From Nocardia sputorum (lineage in GTDB: Bacteria > Actinomycetota > Actinomycetes > Mycobacteriales > Mycobacteriaceae), in contig NZ_AP026978.1 in NCBI RefSeq assembly GCF_027924405.1, forward strand, positions 2,604,001-2,668,000: a DNA stretch of 64,000 bases, in the 5' to 3' direction. The translations under genes were made by a program, and so were the position numbers. The notes under the pieces were generated by a model. The model made no database searches. It was not told where the DNA came from and worked only from the letters and a program-made list of their open reading frames with translations. Positions 1 through 22,014 of this stretch are shown in pieces. Position 1 is the stretch's first letter, and each line of letters begins with the position of its first letter.

Positions 1-306
1 CGTGGGGAAGTGGCTCCCGGGACCGCCGTGGCCGACGGCGCCCTGGTCGCGGCGGGCGGGGTGCTGATGTTCGTGCCGGGCCTGGTCACCTCGGTGTTCG
101 GCCTGCTCCTGCTGCTGCCGCCGACGCGGTTGCTGGTACGGCCCCTGGTCACGGCGTTCGCCGCACGGCGCTTCCGCAGGCTGGTCGCGGCGGCTCCCTA
201 CCGTGGCGTGGTGGTCGAGGGCGGCGAAGTGGTCGACGGCGTCGTGGTGGGGCAGTGGTACGACGACGGCCGGGGCACCGCGCGCCGCGCGATCAGCGCT
301 CCCTGA
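1..306 (+). CDS. fxsA: FxsA family membrane protein (5' end outside window)
   Basis: The frame is open from the first base, so only the C-terminal part is visible. It shows a hydrophobic helix with the FxsA-type pattern of a small-residue run, a Pro-Gly turn and a second Leu-rich helix ending in PPTRLLV, then a basic and Gly-rich cytoplasmic tail. FxsA proteins are small inner-membrane proteins first known for suppressing phage F exclusion in E. coli; their role in actinomycetes is not established. A GTG at 10 would be an internal codon rather than the start. Its place upstream of an amidohydrolase, lnt and rbpA agrees with the order I recall from mycobacteria (Rv2053c to Rv2050), which supports the call. 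Confidence 0.72.
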   Translation, partial: RGEVAPGTAVADGALVAAGGVLMFVPGLVTSVFGLLLLLPPTRLLVRPLVTAFAARRFRRLVAAAPYRGVVVEGGEVVDGVVVGQWYDDGRGTARRAISAP

Positions 307-362
307 CGGCGAACTCGGCGCACCCGGTTCCGTGCGGCGTCGCGACGGGCTATCGTGGCGCG

Positions 363-617
363 ATGGCCACCGAGCAACTCACCGTGACGGTGAGCGAGGA
401 GCTGGCCGCCGCGGTGAAACGAGCGGCGGCGGCTGCGGGACAGTCGATTTCCGGATTCGCGGCGGCGGCGCTGCGGCTGGAACTGATCGCCGTGGAGGCG
501 GGTTGCCTGCCCACGGCGGCCGGGGGTGCCGGAGGTGCGCCGCCGGAGTACGCGGAGGTGATGGCGGTGCTGGCGCAGCCGGAGGATCTGGCGCGTCACC
601 CCGTGCTGAACGGCTGA
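363..617 (+). CDS. Small ribbon-helix-helix-like protein
   Basis: An 84-residue protein. The N-terminal half has a beta strand (QLTVTVSEELAAAVK) followed by two Ala-rich helices (QSISGFAAAALRLEL), the arrangement of MetJ/Arc-type ribbon-helix-helix DNA-binding proteins such as many antitoxins and small repressors. The C-terminal half is Gly/Ala-rich, then charged, with no recognised domain. No toxin-like partner is adjacent, so an antitoxin role is not supported. The ATG at 363 fits the predicted fold; the frame could extend upstream to 255, but that leader looks non-coding. No clear Shine-Dalgarno sequence is visible. It lies 57 bp downstream of fxsA on the same strand and may be co-transcribed. 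Confidence 0.55.
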   Translation: MATEQLTVTVSEELAAAVKRAAAAAGQSISGFAAAALRLELIAVEAGCLPTAAGGAGGAPPEYAEVMAVLAQPEDLARHPVLNG

Positions 618-657
618 CCGAAACCGCCGGAGCGGCCATACGGCAGACTGGTGCCTC

Positions 658-2256
658 GTGAGTACCCAGTTGCTGATCGGCGGTCGTTTCTACAGTGCCA
701 GTTCGCCCGACGCCACGGCGATGGCGGTGAGCGACGGGACCGTCGTCTGGCTGGGCGCCGAGCAACCAGGTCGCGCGCTGCATCCGGACGCCGAGGTCGT
801 GGACCTCGACGGCGCCTTCGTCGCGCCCGCGTTCGTCGATCCGCACGTGCACGTCACCGCGTTGGGTCTGAAGCTGACCGGGCTCGATCTCTCGGCCGCC
901 CGGTCGCTCGAGCACTGCCTGCGATTGCTGGGGGAGTTCGCCCGGGCGCACCCCGAGGGGGCGGTACTGGGCGACGGCTGGGACGACACCACCTGGCCGG
1001 AGGGCAGGCCGCCCACGGTCGAGGAGATCGACGCGGCGGCCGGCGCGGGCAGGCACGTCTACCTCTCGCGGGTGGACGCGCATTCCGCGGTGGCGTCCTC
1101 GGCGCTGCTGGACGCACTGCCCGAGCTGACTGCGGCCGACGGATTCACCCGTGGCGAGCCGGTGCGGGCCGCCGCCCACCACGTGGTGCGCACCGCCGCG
1201 CTCACGAGTCTGTCTCGGGCGCAACGGGATCGAGCGCGCGCCGCGGCACTGGACCACGCCGCCGCACACGGCGTTGTCGCGGTCCACGAATGCGCGGGCC
1301 CGGAGATCGCGGGCCGCGCCGACGTCCGCGAATTGCTCGAGTTCGAGCACGGGGTCCAGGTGCGGGCCTACTGGGGCGAGGCGGTGCGCAGCGCCGAGCA
1401 GGCCCGCGCCCTGGTCGGCGAACTCGGTGTGCACGCCCTCGGCGGGGATCTGTTCGTGGACGGGTCGTTCGGATCGCACACCGCTTGGCTACGCGCGCCC
1501 TACGTCGACGAAACGGGCTGTGGCCGAAGCTATCTCGATGCCGACGCGATCAGCGACCACGTCCGGGCCTGCACCGTCGCCGGTATCCAGGCCGGATTCC
1601 ACGTGATCGGTGACGCCGCCATGGACGCCGTCGTCGCCGGTGTCGAACGGGTGGCCGCCGAACTGGGCGGCCCCGCGATCGCGGCGCTCGGGCATCGCGT
1701 CGAGCACGCCGAACTCCTGGACGGCGAGCACATCGCACGTCTCGCGCGCTGGGGTGTGATCGCCAGCGTGCAACCGGGATTCGACGCCGCGTGGGGTGGA
1801 CCGGACGGCATGTACGCCGCGCGGCTGGGGGCCGAGCGCGCCGCGACGCTGAACCCGTTCGCCGCCATGGCTTCCGCGGGCGTCGCCCTAGCGATCGGCT
1901 CCGACGCCCCCGTCACGGCGCTCGATCCGTGGGCGGCGGTGCGTGCCGCGGCCAACCACCGCACACCCGGCCACGGCCTGTCCCCGCGCGCCGCCTTCGC
2001 CGCGGCCACGCGCGGCGCCTGGCGCGCCGGGGGCGTTCGCGACGGAGTCGCGGGCACCCTGGTGCCCGGAGCGCCCGCGTCGTACGCGATCTGGGATGCC
2101 GGCGAACTCGTCGTCACCGCGGCCGCGGATTCGGTGCAGCGCTGGTCCACCGACCCGCGCTCGCGCGTGCCGGGGCTGCCCGCATTGGATGCCGGCGCGC
2201 CGCTGCCCACATGCCTGCGTACCGTCCACCGCGGGGTGACGATCTATGCGCAATGA
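658..2256 (+). CDS. Amidohydrolase (YtcJ-like, amidohydrolase 3 family)
   Basis: A 532-residue metal-dependent hydrolase. Visible metal-site elements are the HVH pair in FVDPHVHVTALGL near residue 64, then HVIGDAAMD, HRVEHAEL and the late Asp in AIGSDAPVTALDPW, in the order expected for the amidohydrolase superfamily. The flanking beta-rich parts resemble the YtcJ/N-substituted formamide deformylase group. The substrate cannot be read from sequence. The GTG start at 658 gives MSTQLLIGGRFY, a typical N-terminal strand of the composite beta domain. A protein of similar length lies at the equivalent place next to lnt and rbpA in mycobacteria, as I recall the order, so this is probably part of the conserved core block. 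Confidence 0.85.
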   Translation: MSTQLLIGGRFYSASSPDATAMAVSDGTVVWLGAEQPGRALHPDAEVVDLDGAFVAPAFVDPHVHVTALGLKLTGLDLSAARSLEHCLRLLGEFARAHPEGAVLGDGWDDTTWPEGRPPTVEEIDAAAGAGRHVYLSRVDAHSAVASSALLDALPELTAADGFTRGEPVRAAAHHVVRTAALTSLSRAQRDRARAAALDHAAAHGVVAVHECAGPEIAGRADVRELLEFEHGVQVRAYWGEAVRSAEQARALVGELGVHALGGDLFVDGSFGSHTAWLRAPYVDETGCGRSYLDADAISDHVRACTVAGIQAGFHVIGDAAMDAVVAGVERVAAELGGPAIAALGHRVEHAELLDGEHIARLARWGVIASVQPGFDAAWGGPDGMYAARLGAERAATLNPFAAMASAGVALAIGSDAPVTALDPWAAVRAAANHRTPGHGLSPRAAFAAATRGAWRAGGVRDGVAGTLVPGAPASYAIWDAGELVVTAAADSVQRWSTDPRSRVPGLPALDAGAPLPTCLRTVHRGVTIYAQ

Positions 2257-3462
2257 GCGGACGATCGCGGAGCTCATGGTTGCTCCCGACCGGCCCGTGT
2301 CCGGGACTTCCATGCGCCGCCACGGGCGGCCCGGCTGGACAGGGGAACATCGCTCTGGCGCCGACGACCACAGTGCGGTCGGCCAAGGGAGGGCTGCTCG
2401 GCCGACGCTCGGCAGCTCATCGGCATCCAGGACGGAGCGTGTGCCGGAGGAGGGAGTACACGGTGTCGGCGGCTGCCGCTCAGAGTCGGTAACCGAGTTT
2501 CTTCCGCTCGGTCGCCTGGCAGGGGATTTCGGACGCGGCAGCGTCGCGGCGGATGCCGAGTGCCGACAACGCGGCCGGTCCGTCGATCGCCTCGGCACTG
2601 CGCTGTGGCCCGGCCGCGTGCGGTGGCGACCAGGCGGCGGGTCGGCGGCGGTTTCGTGGCGTCTGACCCACTTGGGCCCCTTCGCGGATGTCACCGCCTC
2701 TTCCATCGAGATGATTACGGTTCGGGTGGGTCGGCGGGGCCCCTTGCGCTCGGCGCGCTCAACGGGCCTGAAGCGGTGGCACCGCACCGGACCGGGTGTC
2801 GATATGGCACTGAGTGTCAGTCAGGGGTCTCGAAGCGGAGGGCGTCACGTTTGCCGATCGGATGGGTTCTCCGGGCGAACACGCACGGGAAACCGGACGA
2901 GGTGGTCGCGGCGGGAGGCAGCCGCGCGGGTCGAGCCGGTAGCCTCCCCGGTTGCCGAGTGGATTCCGCTGCGCCGCGAGCTCGTCCCCTGCCGGAAGGT
3001 GAGTCCGCGACGTACGGCGGCCGAATCGCTTGTCGACCTGCCGCGACCGCGGTCTGCCGGTTCGCCGGTTCCCGCTGATATTCGGCGATCGGTCCGAGGC
3101 GGGACGGCCGAAACGCCGACTTCGAAGAAACGGCGGCTAACGATCCGATGGCCTGCGGCGATTACGTGGTGGACGCCTCTTGACTCCGGTTCGGTGGTGG
3201 CCTGCGGTTTTCTGCACCGCTGCTCCGCCGAATCCGTTGCGCGGAGTGCGATCGTTACCGGGCAGCCGACGCGCCAACACCGGCGCGTCGAGATTTGCGC
3301 GCGCCCGCAGGACATGGCGGCGGCCACATCGTGTGTGACGAACGCCACGTCCGAGTGCCGACCGCGTTCCGTCGACGGACGGGTTCCGGCTCGGTCGCGC
3401 CGGTCCGCCTCGTGCCGACCGGCGTGGAGGCGGTCAGCGGCGGATTGGCCATCGCCGGTCCG
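2257..3462 (+). other. 1.2-kb gap with no recognised gene
   Basis: Long open frames exist on both strands, but none shows a domain, a plausible start with a ribosome site, or a sensible protein composition; the translations are Arg-, Ser- and Pro-rich strings typical of GC-rich non-coding DNA. The gap separates two genes of a conserved block and may mark decay or rearrangement. I see no repeat, tRNA or clear promoter in it. Confidence 0.5.
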
Positions 3463-5157
3463 ATGGCGGACAGTGGCCGAGTGATGGTGCGCGAGCGAGT
3501 GCTCGGATCGGTGCGGCAGGTGTCCGAAGTGCTACGCCGACACCGGGTGGCGACGCGTTCGGTGGCGGCGATCTTCGCGGGGCTGCTGCTTTTCGGGAGC
3601 TTCCCGCCCCGGCCGTGGTGGTTTCTCGCCCCGGTCGGCATCGCGATACTGACCCTCACCGTACGTGGCGGCGGTCGGCTGCGGGCGGGTTTCGGCTATG
3701 GGTTCCTGGCCGGATTGGGGTTTTTCGTTCCGCTGCTGCCATGGACGGGCATCTATGTCGGTCCGCTGCCCTGGCTGGCGCTGTCCACCGTCTGTGCGCT
3801 GTACCTGGGCGTCTTCGGCCTGCTCGCCCGGCTCGTCGGCACGTTGCCCGGCTGGCCCCTATGGGTGGCCCTGGCCTGGGCCACGGCCGAGTGGGGCAGA
3901 TCGAGCTTCCCGTTCGGCGGTTTTCCCTGGGGCCGTTTGGCCTTCGGCCAGGCCGACGGCTGGTTCCTTTCGCTGGCCGCGGTCGGCGGCGCCCCGCTGG
4001 TCGGGTTCGCGGTGGCGCTGACCGGAACCGGTGCGGCGGCATTCGCGTCCTTGCTGTGGTCGGCAGCCGCCGATGACAGGCGCCGGACCGCCGATGCCGA
4101 GACCGGCGGCACTGCCGCGACAACGGTTCACCGTCACATCCCCGTGACCCGACTCGGGTACGCCGCTGCGGCTTTCACCGTGCTCGTCATGCCGCTCACC
4201 GGCCTGCTGCTCCGGTCCGCGCTGCCGGATCCGGACCAGGGCGACAGGATGGTCACGGTCGCGGCGATCCAGGGCAGCGTGCCGCGTCTCGGGCTGGATT
4301 TCAACGAACAGCGGCGCGCGGTGCTGGACAACCACGTCCGGCGCACCGAAGAGCTGGCGGACGAAGTGGCGGCGGGCCGCGCTCCGCGTCCCGATGTGGT
4401 GATCTGGCCGGAGAACTCCTCGGATATCGACCCGTTGCGCAACGCCGACGCGGCCGCCCTGATCACCGCGGCCTCCGAGCGGATCGGCGCACCCATCCTG
4501 GTCGGCGCCGTGCTGATCAACTCGGATCGGACCACGACCAACTCGGTGATGGTGTGGAACGGCGCGGACGGCCCAGGTGAGCGGCACGACAAGAAGATCA
4601 TCCAGCCGTTCGGAGAGTACCTGCCGATGCGCGGCTTCTTCCGGCTTTTCTCCGAATACGCCGATCGCGCGGGTTATTTCGTGCCGGGACATGGCGACGG
4701 CGTGGTGCGCGCGGCGGGTATCGACATCGGCGTCGCGACGTGCTATGAGGTCGCCTTCGACCGGTCGTTCGAAGACGCGATGCGGGCCGGTGCCCAGCTG
4801 CTCACCGTGCCGACGAACAACGCCACCTTCGGCGACAGCGAGATGACCTATCAGCAGCTGGCCATGTCCCGCATCCGTGCCGTCGAGCACGGCAGAGCCC
4901 TGGTCGTCGCGGCCACGTCGGGTGTCAGCGCCATTATCGCCGCCGACGGCAGCGTGCGGCAGGAAACCGCGTTATTCGTGCCCGCCGCCCTGGTCGCCGA
5001 GCTGCCGCTGCGCGCGGACAGCACGCTCGCGACGCGAATAGGCCCCGCACCGGAGCGGGTTTTCGTCGTCCTGACGGCTTCGGCGGCGCTGGCGGCGGCC
5101 CTCCGGCGGCCGCTCCGCGCGGGAGGATCCGCGAATGGCTCGGCGAGCCGCAAATAG
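3463..5157 (+). CDS. lnt: Apolipoprotein N-acyltransferase
   Basis: A polytopic membrane enzyme that N-acylates the N-terminal Cys of lipoproteins. The first ~220 residues form several membrane helices (FAGLLLFGSFPPRPWWFLAP, then LWVALAWATAEWGRS with FPFGGFPWGRLAFGQ), followed by a nitrilase-type domain. The catalytic triad is visible: Glu317 in VVIWPENSSD, Lys377/378 in HDKKIIQPFGEYLPMRG and Cys427 in GVATCYEVAFD. At ~564 residues it is full length. The start is uncertain: ATG 3463 and ATG 3484 are both in frame and neither has a good ribosome site. In mycobacteria Lnt is fused to, or followed by, the polyprenol-phosphate mannose synthase Ppm1; here no Ppm1 domain follows. Confidence 0.9.
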   Translation: MADSGRVMVRERVLGSVRQVSEVLRRHRVATRSVAAIFAGLLLFGSFPPRPWWFLAPVGIAILTLTVRGGGRLRAGFGYGFLAGLGFFVPLLPWTGIYVGPLPWLALSTVCALYLGVFGLLARLVGTLPGWPLWVALAWATAEWGRSSFPFGGFPWGRLAFGQADGWFLSLAAVGGAPLVGFAVALTGTGAAAFASLLWSAAADDRRRTADAETGGTAATTVHRHIPVTRLGYAAAAFTVLVMPLTGLLLRSALPDPDQGDRMVTVAAIQGSVPRLGLDFNEQRRAVLDNHVRRTEELADEVAAGRAPRPDVVIWPENSSDIDPLRNADAAALITAASERIGAPILVGAVLINSDRTTTNSVMVWNGADGPGERHDKKIIQPFGEYLPMRGFFRLFSEYADRAGYFVPGHGDGVVRAAGIDIGVATCYEVAFDRSFEDAMRAGAQLLTVPTNNATFGDSEMTYQQLAMSRIRAVEHGRALVVAATSGVSAIIAADGSVRQETALFVPAALVAELPLRADSTLATRIGPAPERVFVVLTASAALAAALRRPLRAGGSANGSASRK

Positions 5158-5541
5158 TCGGTAACACCTCCCGTCGGGCCACCGATAACCGAGCGTCAGG
5201 TTTGTTCCGTCCCCCGTCGGCCCGAAAGCAATGGTACGGAATTGAGTTGCGCATTGTTCGCCTGGCAATGAAATCGATCGTCGGAGTACCATCGAACAGT
5301 CTGGTCAGGACCCGTTTTGGTTCAGCTCGACCTAGTTGAGTCGCAATGTTTGCGGAAATGTAACCAACCAAAGTGGCCTTCTGCCAAGGACGTTGGATGT
5401 GAAACAAATCCAATACGTCGGCAATCCGGCTGAAGCGATGCTCCGAATCATAGGGCGTGGATCACGTCCTCCGGTAGGCGCGTGCGCTTGCTGGGACGGT
5501 GCTCGGGGAGTTGCGTCAACAGCGGCAGAACGGAGTGATTG
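5158..5541 (+). promoter_or_regulatory. Leader region of the NRPS gene
   Basis: A 384-bp gap without a coding frame I can support. It must hold the promoter of the NRPS operon unless transcription reads through from lnt. I found no sequence resembling a 19-bp IdeR iron box, which argues weakly against classical iron control. A GGAG at 5532-5535 lies six bases before the NRPS start codon. Confidence 0.4.
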
Positions 5542-18881
<13,340 letters not shown>

Positions 18882-18897
<16 letters not shown>

Positions 18898-19190
18898 CCG
18901 TCGAGCATCTGGAACGGCTCTACGCGGGCTACCACAACGGCACCGTGCTCGCGCACAGCTTCCGGCCGCGCCCGTTCGACGGCGACCTGTTGTTCTTCAC
19001 GGCGGGCGACGACCCGGTCAACCGGGCCGATCCCGATCGGTGCGCCGAGGCCTGGCAGCCGTACGTCACCGGTGCCGTCCACGACCACGAGCTGCGCTGC
19101 GCGCACTCCGCGATGACCACGCCGGACGCACTGGCGGTGATCGGGCCGGTGCTGCGGAGGTGGCTGGAGACGAAGGAGACGCACAGGTGA
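18882..19190 (+). pseudogene. Out-of-frame C-terminal part of the NRPS thioesterase
   Basis: Directly past the point where the NRPS frame degenerates ([11 protein letters not shown] then stop), a different frame encodes a perfect continuation of the TE domain: [20 protein letters not shown], then FDGDLLFFTAGDD, then the catalytic His at 19104-19106 in CAHSAMTTPDALAVIGPVL. Moving from one frame to the other needs one inserted base or a -1 shift in roughly 18865-18885, a G/C-rich stretch. Without this part the TE has its Ser and Asp but no His. Either the gene is inactivated at its end, the sequence has a one-base error, or the ribosome shifts. Its stop overlaps the next gene by GTGA, so the operon layout is intact, which favours an error or a recent mutation. 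Confidence 0.85.
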
Positions 19191-20179
19191 GCTTCGCGGT
19201 CGAGGTGACCGGCCTGGTGAAGAACTACGGCCGGGCCCGCGTCCTGGACGAGATCGACCTACGAATCCCCACGGGCACCGTGATGGGACTGCTCGGACCG
19301 AACGGTGCGGGCAAGACGACGACCGTGCGGATCGTCACCACGTTGCTGAAGCCCTCCGCCGGGTCGGTGCGGGTGGCGGGCGTCGACGTGCTGCACGATC
19401 CTTCGGCGGCGCGCAAGCGGATCGGGCTGTCCGGCCAGTACGCCGCCGTCGACGCCAACCTGTCCGGCTACGAGAACCTGCGCATGGTGGCCCGGCTGTA
19501 CGGGATGTCCCCGCGCCGGGCGACCGCTCGGGCCACCGAACTGCTCGGCGCCCTCGGACTCGACTACGCCGCGCACCGCAGGGCGGGGACGTACTCCGGT
19601 GGCATGGCCAGGCGGCTCGACCTCGCGGGCGCGCTGGTCGCCCGGCCGCCCGTGGTGGTGCTGGACGAGCCGACCACGGGCTTGGACCCGCGCGGCAGGC
19701 TGGACATGTGGCGGGTGATCGGCGACCTCGTGGACGACGGGACCACGGTGCTGCTCACCACGCAATACCTGGAAGAGGCGGACCTGCTGGCCGACCGCAT
19801 CACCGTCATCGACCACGGGCGGGTCATCGCGCGCGGGTCGGCCGACGAGCTGAAGACCTCGATCGGCGGTGACCGGCTCACCGTCACCCTGGCCGCCGGG
19901 CAGGCCGCCGAACCCGCGCTGGCCGTGCTTGCGCAGGTCGGCGTCGGCAACCCCGCGCACGAGGCGGGCACCGATGAGGTATCGGTGGTGGTCGGCGACG
20001 GCTCGCGCACCATGGTGGAGGCGCTGCGCAGGCTCGACGACGCGGGCGTCTGCGTGGTCGACGCGAACGTGCACCGGCCGAGCCTCGACGACGTATTCCT
20101 TTCCCTCACCGGCAAGCCGGGCGACACGCCCGTCGCGGAACCGGAGACCGATGACGTACCAGAGGAGATCATGTCGTGA
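19187..20179 (+). CDS. DrrA-type ABC transporter ATP-binding protein
   Basis: A 330-residue ATPase of the daunorubicin-resistance export family. It has Walker A (GPNGAGKTT), signature (YSGGMARRLDLA), Walker B (VVVLDEPTTGLDP) and the family's TTQYLEEAD in place of the usual His switch, followed by the DrrA C-terminal extension ending in DDVFLSLTG. The GTG start at 19187 lies inside the stop of the TE tail (GTGA overlap), showing translational coupling to the NRPS. With the following permease it likely exports the NRPS product or gives self-resistance; that role is inferred from linkage. Confidence 0.9.
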   Translation: MSFAVEVTGLVKNYGRARVLDEIDLRIPTGTVMGLLGPNGAGKTTTVRIVTTLLKPSAGSVRVAGVDVLHDPSAARKRIGLSGQYAAVDANLSGYENLRMVARLYGMSPRRATARATELLGALGLDYAAHRRAGTYSGGMARRLDLAGALVARPPVVVLDEPTTGLDPRGRLDMWRVIGDLVDDGTTVLLTTQYLEEADLLADRITVIDHGRVIARGSADELKTSIGGDRLTVTLAAGQAAEPALAVLAQVGVGNPAHEAGTDEVSVVVGDGSRTMVEALRRLDDAGVCVVDANVHRPSLDDVFLSLTGKPGDTPVAEPETDDVPEEIMS

Positions 20180-21051
20180 GTACGGCAATGGTGCGGGAGG
20201 CGGCCCCGAAGGCGGATCCGCGGTCGAGAAAGGCCGCGGCGCAGCCGGATTCCGCTCCCCGGCTGCGGTTGTTCCGGGACAGCGCGATCGTGGCCCATCG
20301 CAATCTGCTGACCATCCTGCGCGTGCCCACGCTGCTGGTGACCGCGACGATTCAGCCGCTGATGTTCGTGTTCCTGTTCGCTTACATCTTCGGCGCGTCG
20401 CTCGGCGGTGGCCAGTACCGGGAGTTCCTGCTCGCGGGCATTTTCACCCAGACGGTGGCGTTCAACGCCGCGTTCACCACGGTAGGGCTGGCCGGGGACC
20501 TGCAGAAGGGCATCATCGACCGGATGCGGGCGCTGCCGATGTCGCGGCTGGCCGTGCTGATGGGCCGCACGCTGTCCGACCTCGTGGTCAACATCCTCAG
20601 CCTGGCGGTGATGGTCGGGTGCGGATACGTGGTCGGGTGGCGCATCCACGGCAGCGTCACCGACGCCGTGCTGGCGTTCGGCGTGATCCTGCTGTTCGCG
20701 TTCGCGATGTCCTGGGTCGGCGCGCTGACCGGCTTGCTGTCACCGACCGTCGAGGTGGCGCAGAGCGCCGGGCTGATCTGGCTGTTCCCGCTGACGTTCA
20801 TCTCCTCGGCGTTCATCTCGGCCGAGACCCTGCCCGGCCCGCTGCGCACGATCGCCGAATGGAATCCGATCACCGCGGTCTCGGCGGCCGGACGCAAGTT
20901 GTTCGACAACGACTCGCCGCCCACCTTCGTCCCGCCCAGCGGCTGGGCCGCCGACCACTGCGTCGAGTACGCGGTGGCCTGCTCGGTTGGGATCCTCGTG
21001 GTGGCCGTGCCGCTGGCGCTGCTTCGCTACCGCAAGGTGGCCAGCCGCTGA
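20176..21051 (+). CDS. DrrB-type ABC-2 transporter permease
   Basis: A 291-residue membrane permease. After a ~45-residue polar N-terminus there are about six membrane helices (TLLVTATIQPLMFVFLFAY, LVVNILSLAVMVGCGYVVGW, VLAFGVILLFAFAMSWVGAL and others) and the ABC-2 signature region near FISSAFISAETLPGPLRTIA with EWNPITAVSAAGRKL. It starts at GTG 20176 overlapping the stop of the ATPase by four bases, with AGAGGAG just upstream. It forms the membrane half of the exporter and ends the NRPS operon; a strong hairpin follows. Confidence 0.9.
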   Translation: MSTAMVREAAPKADPRSRKAAAQPDSAPRLRLFRDSAIVAHRNLLTILRVPTLLVTATIQPLMFVFLFAYIFGASLGGGQYREFLLAGIFTQTVAFNAAFTTVGLAGDLQKGIIDRMRALPMSRLAVLMGRTLSDLVVNILSLAVMVGCGYVVGWRIHGSVTDAVLAFGVILLFAFAMSWVGALTGLLSPTVEVAQSAGLIWLFPLTFISSAFISAETLPGPLRTIAEWNPITAVSAAGRKLFDNDSPPTFVPPSGWAADHCVEYAVACSVGILVVAVPLALLRYRKVASR

Positions 21052-21062
21052 CCCGGACAGCG

Positions 21063-21096
21063 AACGGCCGCCGCATCGAACGATGCGGCGGCCGTT
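21063..21096. terminator. Bidirectional terminator between drrB-like gene and rbpA
   Basis: A perfect 15-bp inverted repeat (arms AACGGCCGCCGCATC and GATGCGGCGGCCGTT, four-base loop) lies between two convergent genes. The right arm ends in TTT and the left begins after AA in the opposite sense, so it can serve both strands. It marks the downstream border of the NRPS operon. Confidence 0.8.
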
Positions 21097-21114
21097 TCCG
21101 TACTGCGCGAACCG

Positions 21115-21450
21115 TCAGGCGCGGCGGCGGGTCTTGAGCAGTTCGAGGCGCTCCTTGAGCAACTCCTCGAGTTCCTCCTTGCTGCGGCGCTCCAACAGCA
21201 TGTCCCAGTGCGTGCGCGGCGGCTTGACCTTCTTGGTCTCCTGCGTGGTGCCCTCGATCAGCACACCCTCCTGGCCGTTGCGGCACAGCCAGGTCGGCGG
21301 GATCTCGGCGTCGTCGGCGAAGGGAACGTCGAATTCCTCGCCGTTGTCGGTCCGGTACCGGGCGATCCGACGCGGAGCCAGGTCGTGGTCGCGATCGGTC
21401 TCGTAGCTCACCGCTCCGAGCCGACTGCCTCGGAGTACGCGATCTGCCAT
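21115..21450 (-). CDS. rbpA: RNA polymerase-binding protein RbpA
   Basis: A 111-residue protein nearly identical along its length to mycobacterial RbpA as I know it: MADRVLRGSRLGAVSYETDR at the N-terminus, RYRTDNGEEF, TWLCRNGQEG in the core and the helical sigma-interacting part THWDMLLERRSKEELEELLK. RbpA binds RNA polymerase and the principal sigma factor, stabilises the open complex in actinobacteria and affects rifampicin response. The ATG at 21450 is preceded by a GGGAGAGG ribosome site. The frame is open further upstream, but conservation starts at this Met. It is convergent with the NRPS operon. Confidence 0.97.
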   Translation of the reverse strand: MADRVLRGSRLGAVSYETDRDHDLAPRRIARYRTDNGEEFDVPFADDAEIPPTWLCRNGQEGVLIEGTTQETKKVKPPRTHWDMLLERRSKEELEELLKERLELLKTRRRA

Positions 21451-21693
21451 GGTGTGCCTCTCCCTGTGTGCTCGAGTCTTCGTGCGCTGCGACCGTGTCC
21501 GCACGAGTGCGCGGGGCATCCGCCGGACTTGATGTACAACGATCGGGCCTGCGCCGATAGTTCCCGACGCGGCCGCGGTGAACCGTTCCATTGTAGTGCC
21601 CTCGGCACGCCTGCCTCGCCATGCCCGATGCGGGGCGATTCTCCGGGGGTCAGTGAGCGGATCGCGGGTCGCGGGCTATTAGTGTTCTGCGTC

Positions 21694-22014
21694 ATGTCGC
21701 GCCGCTTGTCCTGCCAGTGGTGTGGGCGGGAGATCGTGGAATCGGAGGCCGGCCGCCGTCGCCGGTACTGCCGCCAGTCCTGTCGCCAACGCGCCTACGA
21801 ACACCGCAACAGCTTGAAGGGGACCGGGATCCCCGACGACGCGGTTGTGCTCAGCGCCCAGGAGGCGGCCGACTTGGCCGATCGCTGGTTCGCCGCCCGC
21901 TGCGCCGCCGAGGACGTCGCCACCGCCATCGCGGAGGGTGCGACGTCCGATGAACTCGCCGCGCTCGGCAAGACCCTGGTCGCGCTCACCCGTGACGCCG
22001 AACGCCTCCGCTGA
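21694..22014 (+). CDS. Small zinc-finger-like conserved actinobacterial protein
   Basis: A 106-residue protein. The N-terminus has CQWCG and, 18 residues later, YCRQSCRQRAY, a CxxC...CxxxC arrangement suited to binding one zinc ion with basic residues around it. The remainder is helical and acidic or Ala-rich (AQEAADLADRWFAARCAAED). Function is unknown; nucleic-acid binding is possible. Start ATG 21694 gives a short leader after rbpA, which is divergent. Its 3' end overlaps the convergent membrane-protein gene by 29 bp. Confidence 0.75.
   Translation: MSRRLSCQWCGREIVESEAGRRRRYCRQSCRQRAYEHRNSLKGTGIPDDAVVLSAQEAADLADRWFAARCAAEDVATAIAEGATSDELAALGKTLVALTRDAERLR

Noticed and set aside
363..617. 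Toxin-antitoxin pair
   Set aside because: The RHH-like protein has no adjacent toxin-like frame on either side.
2246..3484. A 412-codon plus-strand frame in the gap before lnt
   Set aside because: Low-complexity Arg/Ser/Pro composition, overlaps the amidohydrolase end, no domain and no ribosome site.
5158..5541. Iron box in front of the NRPS gene
   Set aside because: Looked for because module 1 is EntF-like; no stretch fits the 19-bp IdeR consensus even loosely.
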